NCBI GenBank assembly: GCA_014905825.1
Contig: JACGCN010000004.1
Coordinates: 558,001 to 622,000, forward strand
From: Lyophyllum atratum
Taxonomy: Eukaryota > Basidiomycota > Agaricomycetes > Agaricales > Lyophyllaceae
Direction of reading: 5' to 3'
DNA length: 64,000 bases
The translations under genes were made by a program, and so were the position numbers. Under the pieces are notes generated by a model. That model saw only the letters and a program-made list of their open reading frames with translations, was not told where the DNA came from and did no database searches. This document shows positions 54,645 through 64,000 of the stretch, one piece after another. Position 1 is the stretch's first letter, and each line of letters starts with the position of its first letter.

Positions 54645-55725
54645 ATGAGCTTCCAGGATATTGAAGCGGGCATAACCCACCCATCTCGCTCGCCATCAGT
54701 GGCATCGAGCCCCCAAGATGCGGCATTCCTTTCCCTTCAATCGTCGCTCTCGCTCCAGGTTTTCAAGATGAATGCAAATGTCCAGGGGATCCTCAAACTT
54801 GTCGATCAGCTCGGAACGGCGAAGGATTCTGCGACGCTAAGGAAATCACTGTGCGCGTTTGACTTACAAAATTTGCTGCCCCTTATCCCCAAACTAATAT
54901 GATCTAGACATGACTTAACGGAGAGCACGCGTGCGATGGCCAAACGGGGGTCGGAGGATTTGAAGAAGTTGTCGGCACTGCAGGGCTCACTTGTAAGAAC
55001 CTCTAACTGATCTCCTGACGACTCTACTCATGATTTTCCCGACAGCCGCACCAGAAAACGGCCCTCCAGAAAACATCGCATGACCTCCAGCTGTCTCTGG
55101 TAGCGTTCCAACGCGCACAACAAGTCAGTGCTGAGAGACAAAGGACAGTTGTGCAAGGCGTCAAACTAGCTGTCGAAGATGATCAACCATTATCCTCTCC
55201 GTGATTATCTCCCACCACGTCCAAGTGCGGTCGAAATCTAACGTTATGCAGATCTCACGAGGATTCCGACCCTACGACTCTGCGACAAGCCCAAATTCTC
55301 CAATCCCAGCTCTCCCCTCATGAGCTTGCCTACCAAGAATCTCTCATTCAGGAGCGCGAAGCTGAAATACAGGAGATAGAGAGTGGCATGCATGAGCTTG
55401 CAGAAATATTCAGAGACTTGGGAACGCTTGTTGGGGAGCAGGGCCAAATGATTGGTGAGTGCTCATCCCCTTACCTCTGTATACCTCGACCGATACCCTG
55501 CTCTCAGATGTTGTAGGAAACAACATCTTCTCGGTGGCGAACGACACAGCAGACGCCGCACAAGAGCTGACTACAGCACATGAATACCAAAGGAAAGCGG
55601 GCCGACGTGCAGCTTGCCTTATGTTGGTTCTAGCCGTTGTCGTCGCTGTAGTTCTGCTTGCTGTGGGTTTTTCCTGCAACTTCTTGGGCTTATGCACTTA
55701 CCATGCCCTACAGATATTATCATGA
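54645..55725 (+). CDS. Qa-SNARE syntaxin, Pep12-like
   Basis: t-SNARE for endosome/vacuole fusion. The ATG at 54645 opens MSFQDIEAGITHPSRSPSVA. The N-terminal three-helix region runs FLSLQSSLSLQVFKMNANVQ, ILKLVDQLGTAKDSATLRKS and KRGSEDLKKLSALQGSL. The SNARE motif is SLIQEREAEIQEIESGMHEL / AEIFRDLGTLVGEQGQMID, with the zero-layer Gln in GEQGQ. A membrane anchor follows (AGRRAACLMLVLAVVVAVVL). Five introns are visible. Removing the last one (GTGGGT..CTACAG) gives the normal short end LLAILS, whereas read-through would add an unusual Cys-rich lumenal tail. The DVVGNN stretch differs from the usual DNIE after the zero layer. The Pep12 rather than Vam3 label is by overall resemblance. Confidence 0.88.
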
Positions 55726-55915
55726 TACCCCATCTTTCTTCTGTGGAATTATATACTAACTATAATGGTAATTATCTTTCGTGACTTTTATCGCTTCCTT
55801 TGTGTTTTCAAGTCCCCGTATCATTAATTTTACGAACTTTTGGCCTGAGCGATCAGGTTCGGCGGACGTTTGTATCATTATTTGAATGGACATTGGTTGA
55901 CAATTTATCATAAAC

Positions 55916-56600
55916 AAGCAGATACCCGTGCTTCGCACGGGCCCCTGTTTTGAACACAAAGCCAATATGTTGCAGGCTTAAAAATCCCGTTTTTCTAATG
56001 GGCATTGCGGGAATATATCCAAAACATGTTGAAAACACGGCTTGTTAACGTTTATTGCACATGGCCGTGTTTGTGTTTCCCGGCTCCCGGAAGTCCCCTA
56101 TTCCTGGACTCACTGATTGAGAGGTTCCAGGTATGGGTGTTTGTCTAGCCAGCTTATTAGTGTTGTTTTCCGCCACCCGGAAGCCATAGCAAAGGGAGAG
56201 GGCCCGTGTGCATTTAGCCAGTTTTTTTTGCAGCTGATACCCGTGCTTCGTAGGGGAGCCCGGTTTAGTCACGAAGGCAATATGTTGCAGTGCACATGCT
56301 TAAATATGCCGTCTTCGTAACGGGCATTGCCTGAACATTTCCACAACATGGTCTGTTGATTGCATGTGGCTGGGGTTTTTTTTTTCTCGGTCTTCCGCCA
56401 CCAAATAGCAGTACTGGGAGACGGTTAAAGGTTTGAGTGTGTATTTAGCCAGTTTAGAGTGTTTATTACAAAATGACGTCTTTGTGTGGGTTTCCGAGTT
56501 GCGAGAGGGGGGTTCCCGATCGGGAGGTTTGTGTAGCCAATCAGATTTCAGGGTTTGACCCCGTGTGTATTTGGCCTAGTCTTTTGTATAATAGATGGAT
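55916..56600. repeat. Degenerate direct repeats with GATACCCGTGC palindrome
   Basis: Two diverged copies of a roughly 315-bp unit start near 55920 and 56235. Each opens GATACCCGTGCTTCG and later has GGCAATATGTTGCAG- or GCCAATATGTTGCAG-like and GGGCATTGC blocks. In the first copy CCCGTGC-TTC-GCACGGG (55925-55941) is a perfect stem-loop; in the second the right arm has decayed. Within the units a TATTTAGCCAGTTT-like motif recurs at about 56210, 56440 and 56565. This looks like a non-coding dispersed element, but the family is not recognised. Confidence 0.6.
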
Positions 56601-56611
56601 CTTGGACACCT

Positions 56612-57114
56612 TAGGCGGTGAGCAGTATTCCAGAATCAAAACCCAACATGATGATAAGAGGTGTCATGCTATTTCTAGATACAGTAGGGGCTATAAACAA
56701 GCACAAAGTTCAACACTGGGCAACTTCAGCGAATCGGCTGCTTCTTTTTGGCGGACAGGCGGACCGTGAGCAGAATGAACACTTGTATGTTATGGCGCTC
56801 GGAGCTTCCTTCCACTGGTCATCTGGAGTTTGGCAACGGCTATATATCGGTAAGCATTGGATCCCAATTGCCCTGCGCGAGTTGAATTCCATGGCAACAT
56901 CTATGATCTGAGTGCCCCATGCCCAAAATGTCGAGATTCTGAGCTACCTGAAGGCTTACCAGTCGCGTCTTCCGCGATGTCGTCTGACTGCATGCTTAAT
57001 CGTCGGACCTATGAAATTCCGGATACTCTCCAGCTCGTACTCATGACGACTTACCGAAAATGGACTCCAGCCGACTGGCAAGACTTTAAAGCAAAGACGC
57101 TTTCTTGGCTTTGA
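56612..57114 (+). pseudogene. Unrecognised coding-like remnant
   Basis: Two partly overlapping frames read like protein. One gives MLFLDTVGAINKHKVQHWAT, RLLLFGGQADREQNEHLYVM and ASFHWSSGVWQRLYIG. The next gives YDLSAPCPKCRDSELPEGLP and RRTYEIPDTLQLVLMTTYRK, ending WQDFKAKTLSWL at 57114. No family is recognised. A Cys-Pro-x-Cys pair is the only motif. No start with a good context was found, so it is treated as a fragment whose 5' part may have been replaced by the repeat to the left. Confidence 0.3.
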
Positions 57115-57140
57115 TTAGCATTTCACGTCCTTTGAAGCAA

Positions 57141-58463
57141 ATGATGCGTGTATTCTTCGCGTTCCTCATAGCAGTGTCGACGCAGCTTGTAGCGGCGCAT
57201 TGTAAGTTTGACTAATACCCAACCTCTTAGCCTCCGTTGATTTTCATCTCTTCTCCAATAATTTTAGATACGTTCCCTGATCTCATTGTCAATGGCACAA
57301 CGAAAACCGACTGGCAATACGTCCGAATGACTGCAAACCATTACTCTAATGGACCTGTAAGTGCGGGACTACTATAGCTTCCGAGAAGAAGCTCAATGCA
57401 ATTTCAGGTGACCGACGTTACGAGCTCCGCGATCCGGTGTTACGAGCTAGATTCGACAGCTGCGACCTCCGCTGGAATTGCAACGGTCGCTGCCGGTTCG
57501 ACGGTAGGGTTCAAAGCTGACAACACCATGGGCCATCCTGGGGTAGCGTATCACTGTCACATGTGAGACGGCCGTCATTTGATAGCACCACCCACAGTAC
57601 TTCTCTGCCCATTTGAGTCCAGCAAGTCCCGCCGCCAACTCTAACAGCGCTGGACTAGGTAAAACATGGTAATGATCTGAGATCGTGACATAAAGCTCCA
57701 CGCGCTTATTTGAATTTGGCGGTTCAGGTTCAAGATCTGGGAATGGGCGCCGACCTGGGGGGCCAGCACGGGACTGGTCTTCGCTTCGGAAAGTGCGTCG
57801 AAAAGCCGCTTTCGCATTGTCTCATTCCTAATGCGCTCGGTGGTTCAGACATCCAGCAATTCACATTTACCATACCTAAGAATACGCCCAACGGGTAAGT
57901 AGCACCTGACTCACAATCCGACAATTGATTCAATTATTCTTCCCTCGCAGCCAGTACTTGCTACGAGGTAGGTTGGCAGTGTATCCACTGCCGTCACGAG
58001 TTCCAACGAAGAGTAACAAGGGGAACAAATTGCATTGCACGTAGCGGGGACCACTGGAGGCGCCCAGGTCATAATCATCACTGATATTTCCGATGAATAT
58101 TGATATGGCCTTTCTAGTTCTACATTGCATGTGCGCAGATCAACGTTGTTGGCGGAGGCAACGGGTCGCCCAGTCCCACGGTCTCCTTCCCAGGTATGTG
58201 GCATCACTCGAAAATCCGAAAGCAGAACCTCAATCCCTTTCTTTGTAGGTGCTTACTCCGCCAGTGACCCTGGAATTTTAATCAGTAAGTTCTGACATAG
58301 CCATCGATAAGTCTTCGCCGCTCAATTATCTCAGACATCTACGCCCTTCCCAGCGGGTACTCTGGTTATAAAGCTCGTGAGTCGGGATATTTTGAGACGC
58401 CACCGCGTTCTTGTTGCTGATTAGATTCGCTCCATAGCCGGTCCTGCCGTCTGGAAAGGTTGA
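57141..58463 (+). CDS. AA9 lytic polysaccharide monooxygenase (GH61)
   Basis: Secreted copper enzyme that oxidatively cleaves cellulose. The ATG at 57141 gives the signal [19 protein letters not shown]; cleavage exposes His1 in [20 protein letters not shown], the amino-terminal half of the copper histidine brace. The second brace His is in NTMGHPG. The axial Tyr lies in [15 protein letters not shown]. Other conserved parts are [66 protein letters not shown] and [20 protein letters not shown]. It ends PGPAVWKG at 58463. About nine short introns were read. One 59-nt intron (GTGCGT..TTCAG) near 57790 is needed to join FASE to [12 protein letters not shown] Val of the usual LRVEQIALH appears as Gly. 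There is no carbohydrate-binding module. No disabling change was found. Confidence 0.9.
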
Positions 58464-59382
58464 AATCAACTTCTCCCTTGCATTAAATTCCTTCCGATAT
58501 ACTCGTCATGTTTGTAACGAGGCGTCTTAATTTACTTTCTCCCATGCTCCCCATCAATGGCCTAACGTGCTTCGAGCTTTGCGCACGATGCGCGTTGTGG
58601 TTACGATAGCAAGGAAGTCATAAGTTGTCGTTTTCAGACATCTCAGTTCCCATGCCTTACGCATAACGGGAGCGTGTCAATGGCCGGACTGACCGACTTC
58701 TTTTGACAGGTGCAGATAGGGCAAGTTGGACCCCATCAGCGTGCCTAGAGCGAGAGCGAATTAGCCAGCCATGCGGTAATTCGTTCCTGTTTGCTGAACC
58801 TTTGGCTAGTCTCAAGGTACGTCCTGTTCATTCGACCACACTCAACAGATAGCTTTCCAGGGCGGACGATAATATCGGTTAAGGCCGATGTAGAGTCTCG
58901 GGGTAACCCCCTTCGACTTCCGATCATGTCTTGCTCTATGAAGCCAAGTTCCAGGGGATGTATTTCCCTCTTGATAACATCAAGTCGCATTCACCATCAA
59001 GCGAACCTTACTTGGAAGAAGGCCCCATCGTACCGCCCCTTTGAAAGCCATCAGCATCTTGCGTATCGTTTCCTCAGCCGGCAAATTTTCCCCCCACCAA
59101 CGAAGCCACTCGTCGCAGCCATATGAGGATTCCATGTCCGAAGGACGTACCCCCACATGGGCTCTTCATTGATTCAAATGCTGTCTAAATGGTGTGTGTA
59201 CTTACCTCAGCAAGTGTGATCCTGCATCGCCCCCAGTGAAACAGCCCAGACCCACTACAAAAGCGTAGGCGATGTGCATGCTGCACACCCCACAGCTCTC
59301 TACGTGACTCGAAGTTAGCCTTCCGCGGACACAAATTTACCCACCACAGCTAGCCTCCATTGCACAACGGTGTTTAGCGACG
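58464..59382. other. Intergenic between AA9 gene and small ORF
   Basis: No gene could be supported. Frames at 58745-59126 on both strands resemble nothing and overlap each other. Confidence 0.45.
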
Positions 59383-59929
59383 ATGAAGGCGTGGTTTTTA
59401 GCATTTGCTGTTGTTATGATTCTAGGTGAGTGTTGTTCTTATCGCAATCATCGAATACTCGTTAAGCGATGTAACCAGTTCTCTTTACGTGCGCTGTAAG
59501 CTACGTCTTCGACTATATCGTTAAGCGGCGGCGCCGGGGCGGGGGTCTCTTTGCGCCACGACCTCTGCTACCAAGCTATCATTCATTACCGCCTATGACG
59601 ATTCGCACCTTGCAACTACTCCAATCTACCTTCCACTCGTACTCGGAGAGAGGCCCGAGAATACCATGGGATGTCCGAAATATTACACCGCAGCCCCCAT
59701 CGCCTGCCGTACTGAACGACAGTGTTCTTGGACGAACCCTCTTTCAACATGTAAGCATTGGCTCTGAGGTTCTAACTCTTGGACTCTCCCACTCAACGGA
59801 CAGGGTGTTCTACAGCAGACGTATTGCCCCGATTGTCCGTATCGCAGTTATTGCCGCTGTCTCCATTGGCTGGGAACCACCAATTCATTCATGTATAATG
59901 TGGCGTCTGCCAGTCATTCGCATTCGTAA
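59383..59929 (+). CDS. Small N-anchored protein with Cys cluster, unknown
   Basis: About 145 residues in three predicted exons. The ATG at 59383 opens MKAWFLAFAVVMIL. Splicing (GTGAGT..AACCAG) joins VLFTCAVSYVFDYIV, giving one long hydrophobic segment immediately followed by KRRRRGGG, an ideal cytosolic stop-transfer. The middle is Pro/Ser-rich (PLLPSYHSLPPM). A second intron (GTAAGC..GGACAG, 59752-59803) leads to GVLQQTYCPDCPYRSYCRCL and HWLGTTNSFMYNV, then a His/Ser tail and a stop at 59929. The five cysteines in a 13-residue span (C-x2-C-x5-C-x-C type) suggest a small metal-binding or disulphide unit. No family is recognised. The canonical splice sites and the branch-like TCTAAC support it being a real gene. 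Confidence 0.45.
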
Positions 59930-60605
59930 ATCTTATGCCAACTGTGAGCTCCTTCACTCGCGCATTTCTTAGGGATGCTGACGAAAGTCTAGGGACATCT
60001 ATATTAGAACAATTTATACCCCCTACGAAGTTTTCACGCCTCATGATTCATCCAACGCCTGCAACTTACCTCCCACGCTCGCATATTAAACTTGCTAATA
60101 CTCGACGTCCTCTTCCATGCCAGCACTTCGCTCCATCGCGAAACGGACTTCGCCGTTGCCCACCTCCCAGCAAGCGTAACGCTGCCGTTTCACATTCACC
60201 GATCGAACGGACAGATCCCCGTCACGCCGCGTCCATCAGTGCACACCAGATGTCTACAAACATACATTCACCGCGCCCTATCAGCTCAGCCGCCTATCCA
60301 GAAGCAGGAGCTCATGGCGTCTAATTCAAGTCTTAAGCCCAGGTCGCTCTAACTTTACACTCGTCGGCATACCAGACCCATCGCCGCGGTCTTACGCAAT
60401 TGCCTACCCCTGCCCCGCCAATCCTATCCAGTATCACGCCCCATCAATCCTATACCCCGCGACTCTAGCCAGAGAGCGTCCAAACTCACACATCCCGCCT
60501 AATAACAGACTTCAACTGGAATAAACCTCGCCCATTCCATCGATTTCTCTCTGTGCGACAGCTCCATATTTCATGACTGATTGAGACAGGATTGGGATCC
60601 ATTAG
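59930..60605. other. Spacer before decayed AA9 copy
   Basis: Open frames rich in Pro, Ser, His and Arg (59935-60352), but no family or splice pattern. The missing first exon of the AA9 pseudogene, including signal peptide and His1, should have been here and was not found. Confidence 0.45.
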
Positions 60606-61358
60606 ATACCTTCCCAAACCTAATCGTCAATGGCGTAACATCGTCAGATTGGCAACACGTTAGGATGACGGCGGACCACTCGCAAGGCCCGGTAAGCGTT
60701 CTATTCAGTGCAATATCGACATCGTCACTGATAAAGGACATGTAGGTCACTGATGTGCAAAGCTCGGCGATTCGTTGCTACGAGCTAGATTCTACTTCTG
60801 CGACGTCGGCTGGATCGCAACCGTGACTGCTGCGTCAACTGTCGGGTCCTTGAAGGCTATCAATGCGATGGGACACCCCGGTGTACGTATTGCATGGATG
60901 ACCTGAGATAAATTCAAACTGATCAGGACCCAGTACTTCTCGGCATATATAACTCCTGCAAGTCCTGCTGCAAATTCCAACAGTGCTGGTCTAGGGAAAA
61001 CATGGTCAGAGCGCCACCACATTTAATCATCATAAACAAAGTTGGAATGAAATCTAGGTTCAAGATCTGGGCCGGTAAGTCATTCGCGTGTATCACAGCA
61101 ACATGCTAAAAATCCATGTACTCAGAAATCCTCTTCCAGGTGCTTATTCCGCCAGTGACCCAGGAATTTTACTCGGTGCGTTCAGAATCTTTGAACAATC
61201 CGATGCTTTCCACAACAGCCGTTCACTTGGACAGATATCTATCCTCTACCATCCGGGTATACAGGATACGAAGCTCGTGAGTTGCGACACTAAAGATTAT
61301 CCTACACTGGTGCTGACCCCCTTGATCACTAGATGGTCCGGCTGTTTGGAAAGGTTGA
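60606..61358 (+). pseudogene. Decayed AA9 LPMO paralogue
   Basis: Clear second copy of the gene at 57141. It starts at an orphan acceptor (CCATTAG) with TFPNLIVNGVTSSDWQHVRM, then [20 protein letters not shown]. One base is missing after TSAG, so the frame meets a TGA at once. Later blocks are [32 protein letters not shown], then directly [25 protein letters not shown] and DGPAVWKG. The exons for FTIP..QYLLR and the QFYIACAQI axial-Tyr block are absent. Signal peptide and His1 are also missing. It is therefore inactive, with both brace and axial ligand incomplete. Confidence 0.88.
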
Positions 61359-61684
61359 ACCTATAATAATCAACCCCGGCGTTATTGGGCAATCAGAGTC
61401 GGCGATACGTTGTTCAGCGTGTTTCTACAAGTGTGTCGCACCTTTCGGCGCATGTATGCAACAAGCACTTCTTATTGCCCACCATGCCAGTCATCTGATT
61501 CGAATTGCTGTGAGCCCTGATAACGCGGCAACGGCATGCCGTATGGAGCATCTTCCCGATCACTGGCAGCTACGAGCCATTGTTTGATGCTCAAAGCAGA
61601 TGCTGTGAAACGAATGATAACTCTGGCCCTTGGACGTATATAGAGTTCACACAAGACCTATAGAATCTACGCTTCCACCCCACA

Positions 61685-62096
61685 ATGATAATTCCTGCCA
61701 ACAACTTGACTCTTAACTCGTCGGAGGAACATACCGAGTATATTCCCTACCCATATCTCATACAGAGTGCGTTTATCGATTTTTAATTATATTCTTGCCT
61801 GGTCTTACATGCGGCCTCAGGTGGAAATCTTTTTGTCCTGTTTTTGCTCGCATTCTACGCATTGGCGCTGTGGGATAGGTGGTTGAGCCTAAGACTCCGA
61901 ATGGAGGAAAAACAGCGGCTTCTATCTAGTATGTTTTCCTCCTTCAAATATATTCCTTCTTGGCTAGACGAACGTTATAGATACATCCACCAGAGTAAGG
62001 GACTATAAATCAACAGACAGCGGAAACCTTTCAGACCAGACGGCCCCTTCTTCAAAGCTACCGTCCCCGATTCCGCCGCAGCCATCAGGTCACTGA
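61685..62096 (+). CDS. Small single-pass membrane protein, unknown
   Basis: Three predicted exons give about 101 residues. The ATG at 61685 opens MIIPANNLTLNSSEEHTEYI with an NLT glycosylation sequon. After an intron (donor GTGCGT after CAGA, acceptor CCTCAG) comes a transmembrane helix, GNLFVLFLLAFYALALW, then the basic helix DRWLSLRLRMEEKQRLLS. A second intron (GTATGT..TTATAG) leads to NTSTRVRDYKSTDSGNLSD and a Pro/Ser tail ending SGH. The topology suggests a short extracellular N-terminus and a cytosolic tail. Both introns are canonical and phase-consistent. No homologue is known to me. Confidence 0.5.
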
Positions 62097-63591
62097 CTTA
62101 GAAATACTCCATTGCTACTTTACCTCCCGTCTAGATCGTCGTTTAGTATGCTCATTCATTTTTGTACTGTACTGCAATTGCAAGCGGTCACAAAACGGGT
62201 CCAAGGCAGTGGGTGCGTTCTAAATGTTCTCATATGGCGCCTGCCCTGGATGATACCCACATGATAGCTATATGATTTATCGCCATTTCATCTTACACCA
62301 TCTTCGACCAGTAGGCTGTGTGGTAAACGATGGTAGGCCCTACTAGGCTGCTGATGAATTGAAAGTTCCTGAGCCGCATCACTCGGAATCGATCCAGCTG
62401 AAGGTCACCTGTCATCGAGATTATCAGAGATTATCAGCTCTATGACTTACTTGACATTAACGCCCAAGGTCCTAATTCCAGTATCTGCACAAGGCTCGCT
62501 TGGAGGCAAGTATTCTAATTATAGATGACGGCTGTGATTGCTTATTAAAGTTATGCTGTGAAGTATCTTTCATCATTCAGATAAGACCCTGTGCTATTCC
62601 AGTTCTTACCCCAGATTTTACCCAGATGGCGTGGCAAGTCCCTTGCTTATTTCCCTTCTACAGCAGTACGAGTATAAGGGCAAGTGTCGCTCGCTGTCAA
62701 ATCTTCACAGCAGTTTGATATTTCGTCCTTGCGGTACCCTGGGCATTACGCTACCGCCCGCTCCAAGTCTGGACCTCAGGCGCCGAAAGATGTATAGAAA
62801 GCTGCTCGCTCCCTCGAGGTCTATCATGGTCTTCCCCTACCTCCTCCTCGGCCGTAGTTCCAATGCTACAAAGAAGGAGCTCACCTTGCTGCTCCGTCGA
62901 CGCGGATACTCTTTCCGCACGTAAATGAGCCAACTCATCGCCTTTGTAAGGTATGCCTGACCCTTTTCTATTATAGTGATCGTGATCCTTCTATCCATCT
63001 TCACCGCTTGCGCGGTATGGTTCACCTGCCGAAGGCTTCAACAGCGGCGAATGTCTAAAAGATGGGTTCCTTACCAGCCTTGGGACGTGGCTTCGCTATC
63101 ACCCTGCAAGGACGCGGAATACCTTGCATGAGTCTCTCCGATGTCCTGCGGTATTCATTCACTCCAGGCATGCAGCTCCAAAGAGCAATCATCCACCCAA
63201 GTAGTAGGTGATGCCGAGAAAGGCTCCTTGAACGGTAGATATTCAATCAACCTTGTGTCCTCCAGATTCGGGCGCTCACGTTATATGGCCCCAGAAGCCC
63301 ATTCACTCGCGTACATACCGATACTCCTTCTCTACAGACCTCCTTCCATGGGGAATTTTTGACACCCTGCTTGCCGGTCATGCACTCGTCTCTTTCTCGC
63401 CTTTTGAGAAGCAACTATCATTCTTAACTTATTCTGTACCAAATCTCATTTGCCTGTTGATCGTATTTCAGTATGAGAATTATATATTCGATGTGATACC
63501 ACGGGCGATATTTCCATCAGACGCGAGTGCAACAATCGATCTCTTCATGGTAGCAACTCATCAACTGCTGTTCATGGAGGGGGCTCCGAGG
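62097..63591. other. Intergenic with scattered coding-like pieces
   Basis: 1.5 kb before the tetraspanin 3' end. Apart from the possible exon at 62977-63131, only unconvincing frames are present (for example YEYKGKCRSLSNLHS near 62690). Confidence 0.4.
62977..63131 (+). CDS. Possible terminal exon of another small membrane protein
   Basis: Follows an acceptor-like CTATTATAG. The frame reads VIVILLSIFTACAVWFTCRR, then LQQRRMSKRWVPYQPWDVAS and ends at a TGA (63129-63131). A hydrophobic helix followed at once by a basic patch repeats the layout of the proteins at 59383 and 61685. I could not find a first exon with matching phase, so it may be a remnant. Confidence 0.3.
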
Positions 63592-64000
63592 CTACACATC
63601 GGGTCGACCTAATTCTTTGAGGATATTATCTGCATCTGCCTTCACGTCCTTCCCACTCAAACGATACTGCTTGGGTGTTATGCCTCTTCCAAAAGTCTTC
63701 GTTAGATGATTGGCGCAGAGCAACGCAACAAAGATGTTAAGAATGTGCAGCAGGGCAAGTGCGAACGCGGCCGACCAGATCGTTGCAAGACTGTTCTGTT
63801 CAAATCGATAGAGCTTTCCTTTGCACCCGGGTAATGGAGAACGGGGATAACATTCACTGCTCGGGGTGGCCCCATGTAGCGCGCTATAGTATCCACAACA
63901 GTGCAGCGAATCTTGAATCAAGAGCCGGCCGAGCGGGGTATAGTATTGGCTCCACGAAAGGTTGAGTTTGCGGTCCAGCGAGAATGTTACTCTCTTGTAG
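63592..64000 (-). CDS. Tetraspanin family protein, C-terminal part (cut by window edge)
   Basis: The minus-strand frame runs off the right edge and stops at 63592. It begins (in window) near VTFSLDRKLNLSWSQYYTPL and holds the second extracellular loop with the CCG hallmark in IQDSLHCCGYYSALHGATPS, then two more loop Cys (SECYP, PLPGCKG). The fourth transmembrane helix is IWSAAFALALLHILNIFVAL, followed by LCANHLTKTFGRGITPKQYR and a cytosolic tail, KADADNILKELGRPDV. Fungal tetraspanins of this type act at the plasma membrane in polarised growth and infection-peg or hyphal development. The N-terminal three helices are outside the window. Confidence 0.85.
   Translation of the reverse strand, partial: YKRVTFSLDRKLNLSWSQYYTPLGRLLIQDSLHCCGYYSALHGATPSSECYPRSPLPGCKGKLYRFEQNSLATIWSAAFALALLHILNIFVALLCANHLTKTFGRGITPKQYRLSGKDVKADADNILKELGRPDV

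Larger units (their letters stand above)
55726..57140. other. Repeat-rich spacer between syntaxin and AA9 gene
   Basis: Holds the palindromic repeat (55916-56600) and a degraded coding-like stretch (56612-57114), both described separately. Confidence 0.5.

Noticed and set aside
62631..62924. 97-codon ORF (MASPLLISLLQQ)
   Set aside because: Its start is part of a GATGGCG context without family support, composition is Arg/Ser/Leu-biased and the opposite strand is equally open.

Overview
The window is nuclear DNA of a filamentous basidiomycete, most likely a wood-decay Agaricomycete. The support is many 45-70 nt GT..AG introns, an AA9 lytic polysaccharide monooxygenase, and transposon families typical of mushroom genomes. 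It has two parts: a transposon-dominated left quarter (about 1-16.6 kb) and a mostly compact housekeeping region (about 17-55 kb). A looser accessory tail (about 55.7-64 kb) follows. No tRNA, rRNA or CRISPR was seen. Exon joins were read by eye from splice motifs and family similarity, so gene ends are firmer than individual splice sites.

Left transposon region. It holds, in order: a Copia element running off the left edge (gag remnant, 362-bp LTR, initiator-tRNA primer site); a decayed Helitron-type helicase; a truncated inverted copy of the same LTR; a PIF/Harbinger element with a Myb-like gene and a transposase lacking its catalytic middle; an unrecognised multi-exon gene; a LINE reverse transcriptase fragment; a hAT transposase with an 814-bp Harbinger-type MITE inside one intron; a DIRS-like gag/RT fragment on the other strand; and an 891-bp TRIM with 142-bp LTRs and a 5-bp target duplication. 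Several substitutions look like CpG deamination, suggesting the elements were methylated.

Housekeeping region. It holds URB1 (60S ribosome assembly), SMC6 (Smc5/6 complex), a proline-rich single-pass membrane protein, a ZZZ3-like SANT protein, mitochondrial processing peptidase beta, archaemetzincin, a GH20 hexosaminidase, a TGL2-like lipase, UTP7 (18S processome), a helical-repeat protein, an F-box protein, a mitochondrial K+/H+ exchange-related protein, a TLC-domain membrane protein and a Pep12-like syntaxin. Several neighbours are divergent and share promoters (MAS1/AMZ, TGL2/UTP7, TLC/syntaxin). URB1 and UTP7 act on different branches of ribosome biogenesis and are not adjacent.

Right accessory tail. 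A palindrome-bearing repeat leads into an apparently intact AA9 gene, a decayed AA9 paralogue about 2.1 kb downstream, and two or three very small predicted membrane proteins interleaved with them. The tail ends in a tetraspanin gene cut by the window edge. The AA9 pair points to lignocellulose decay. The small membrane proteins are the least explained coding content.
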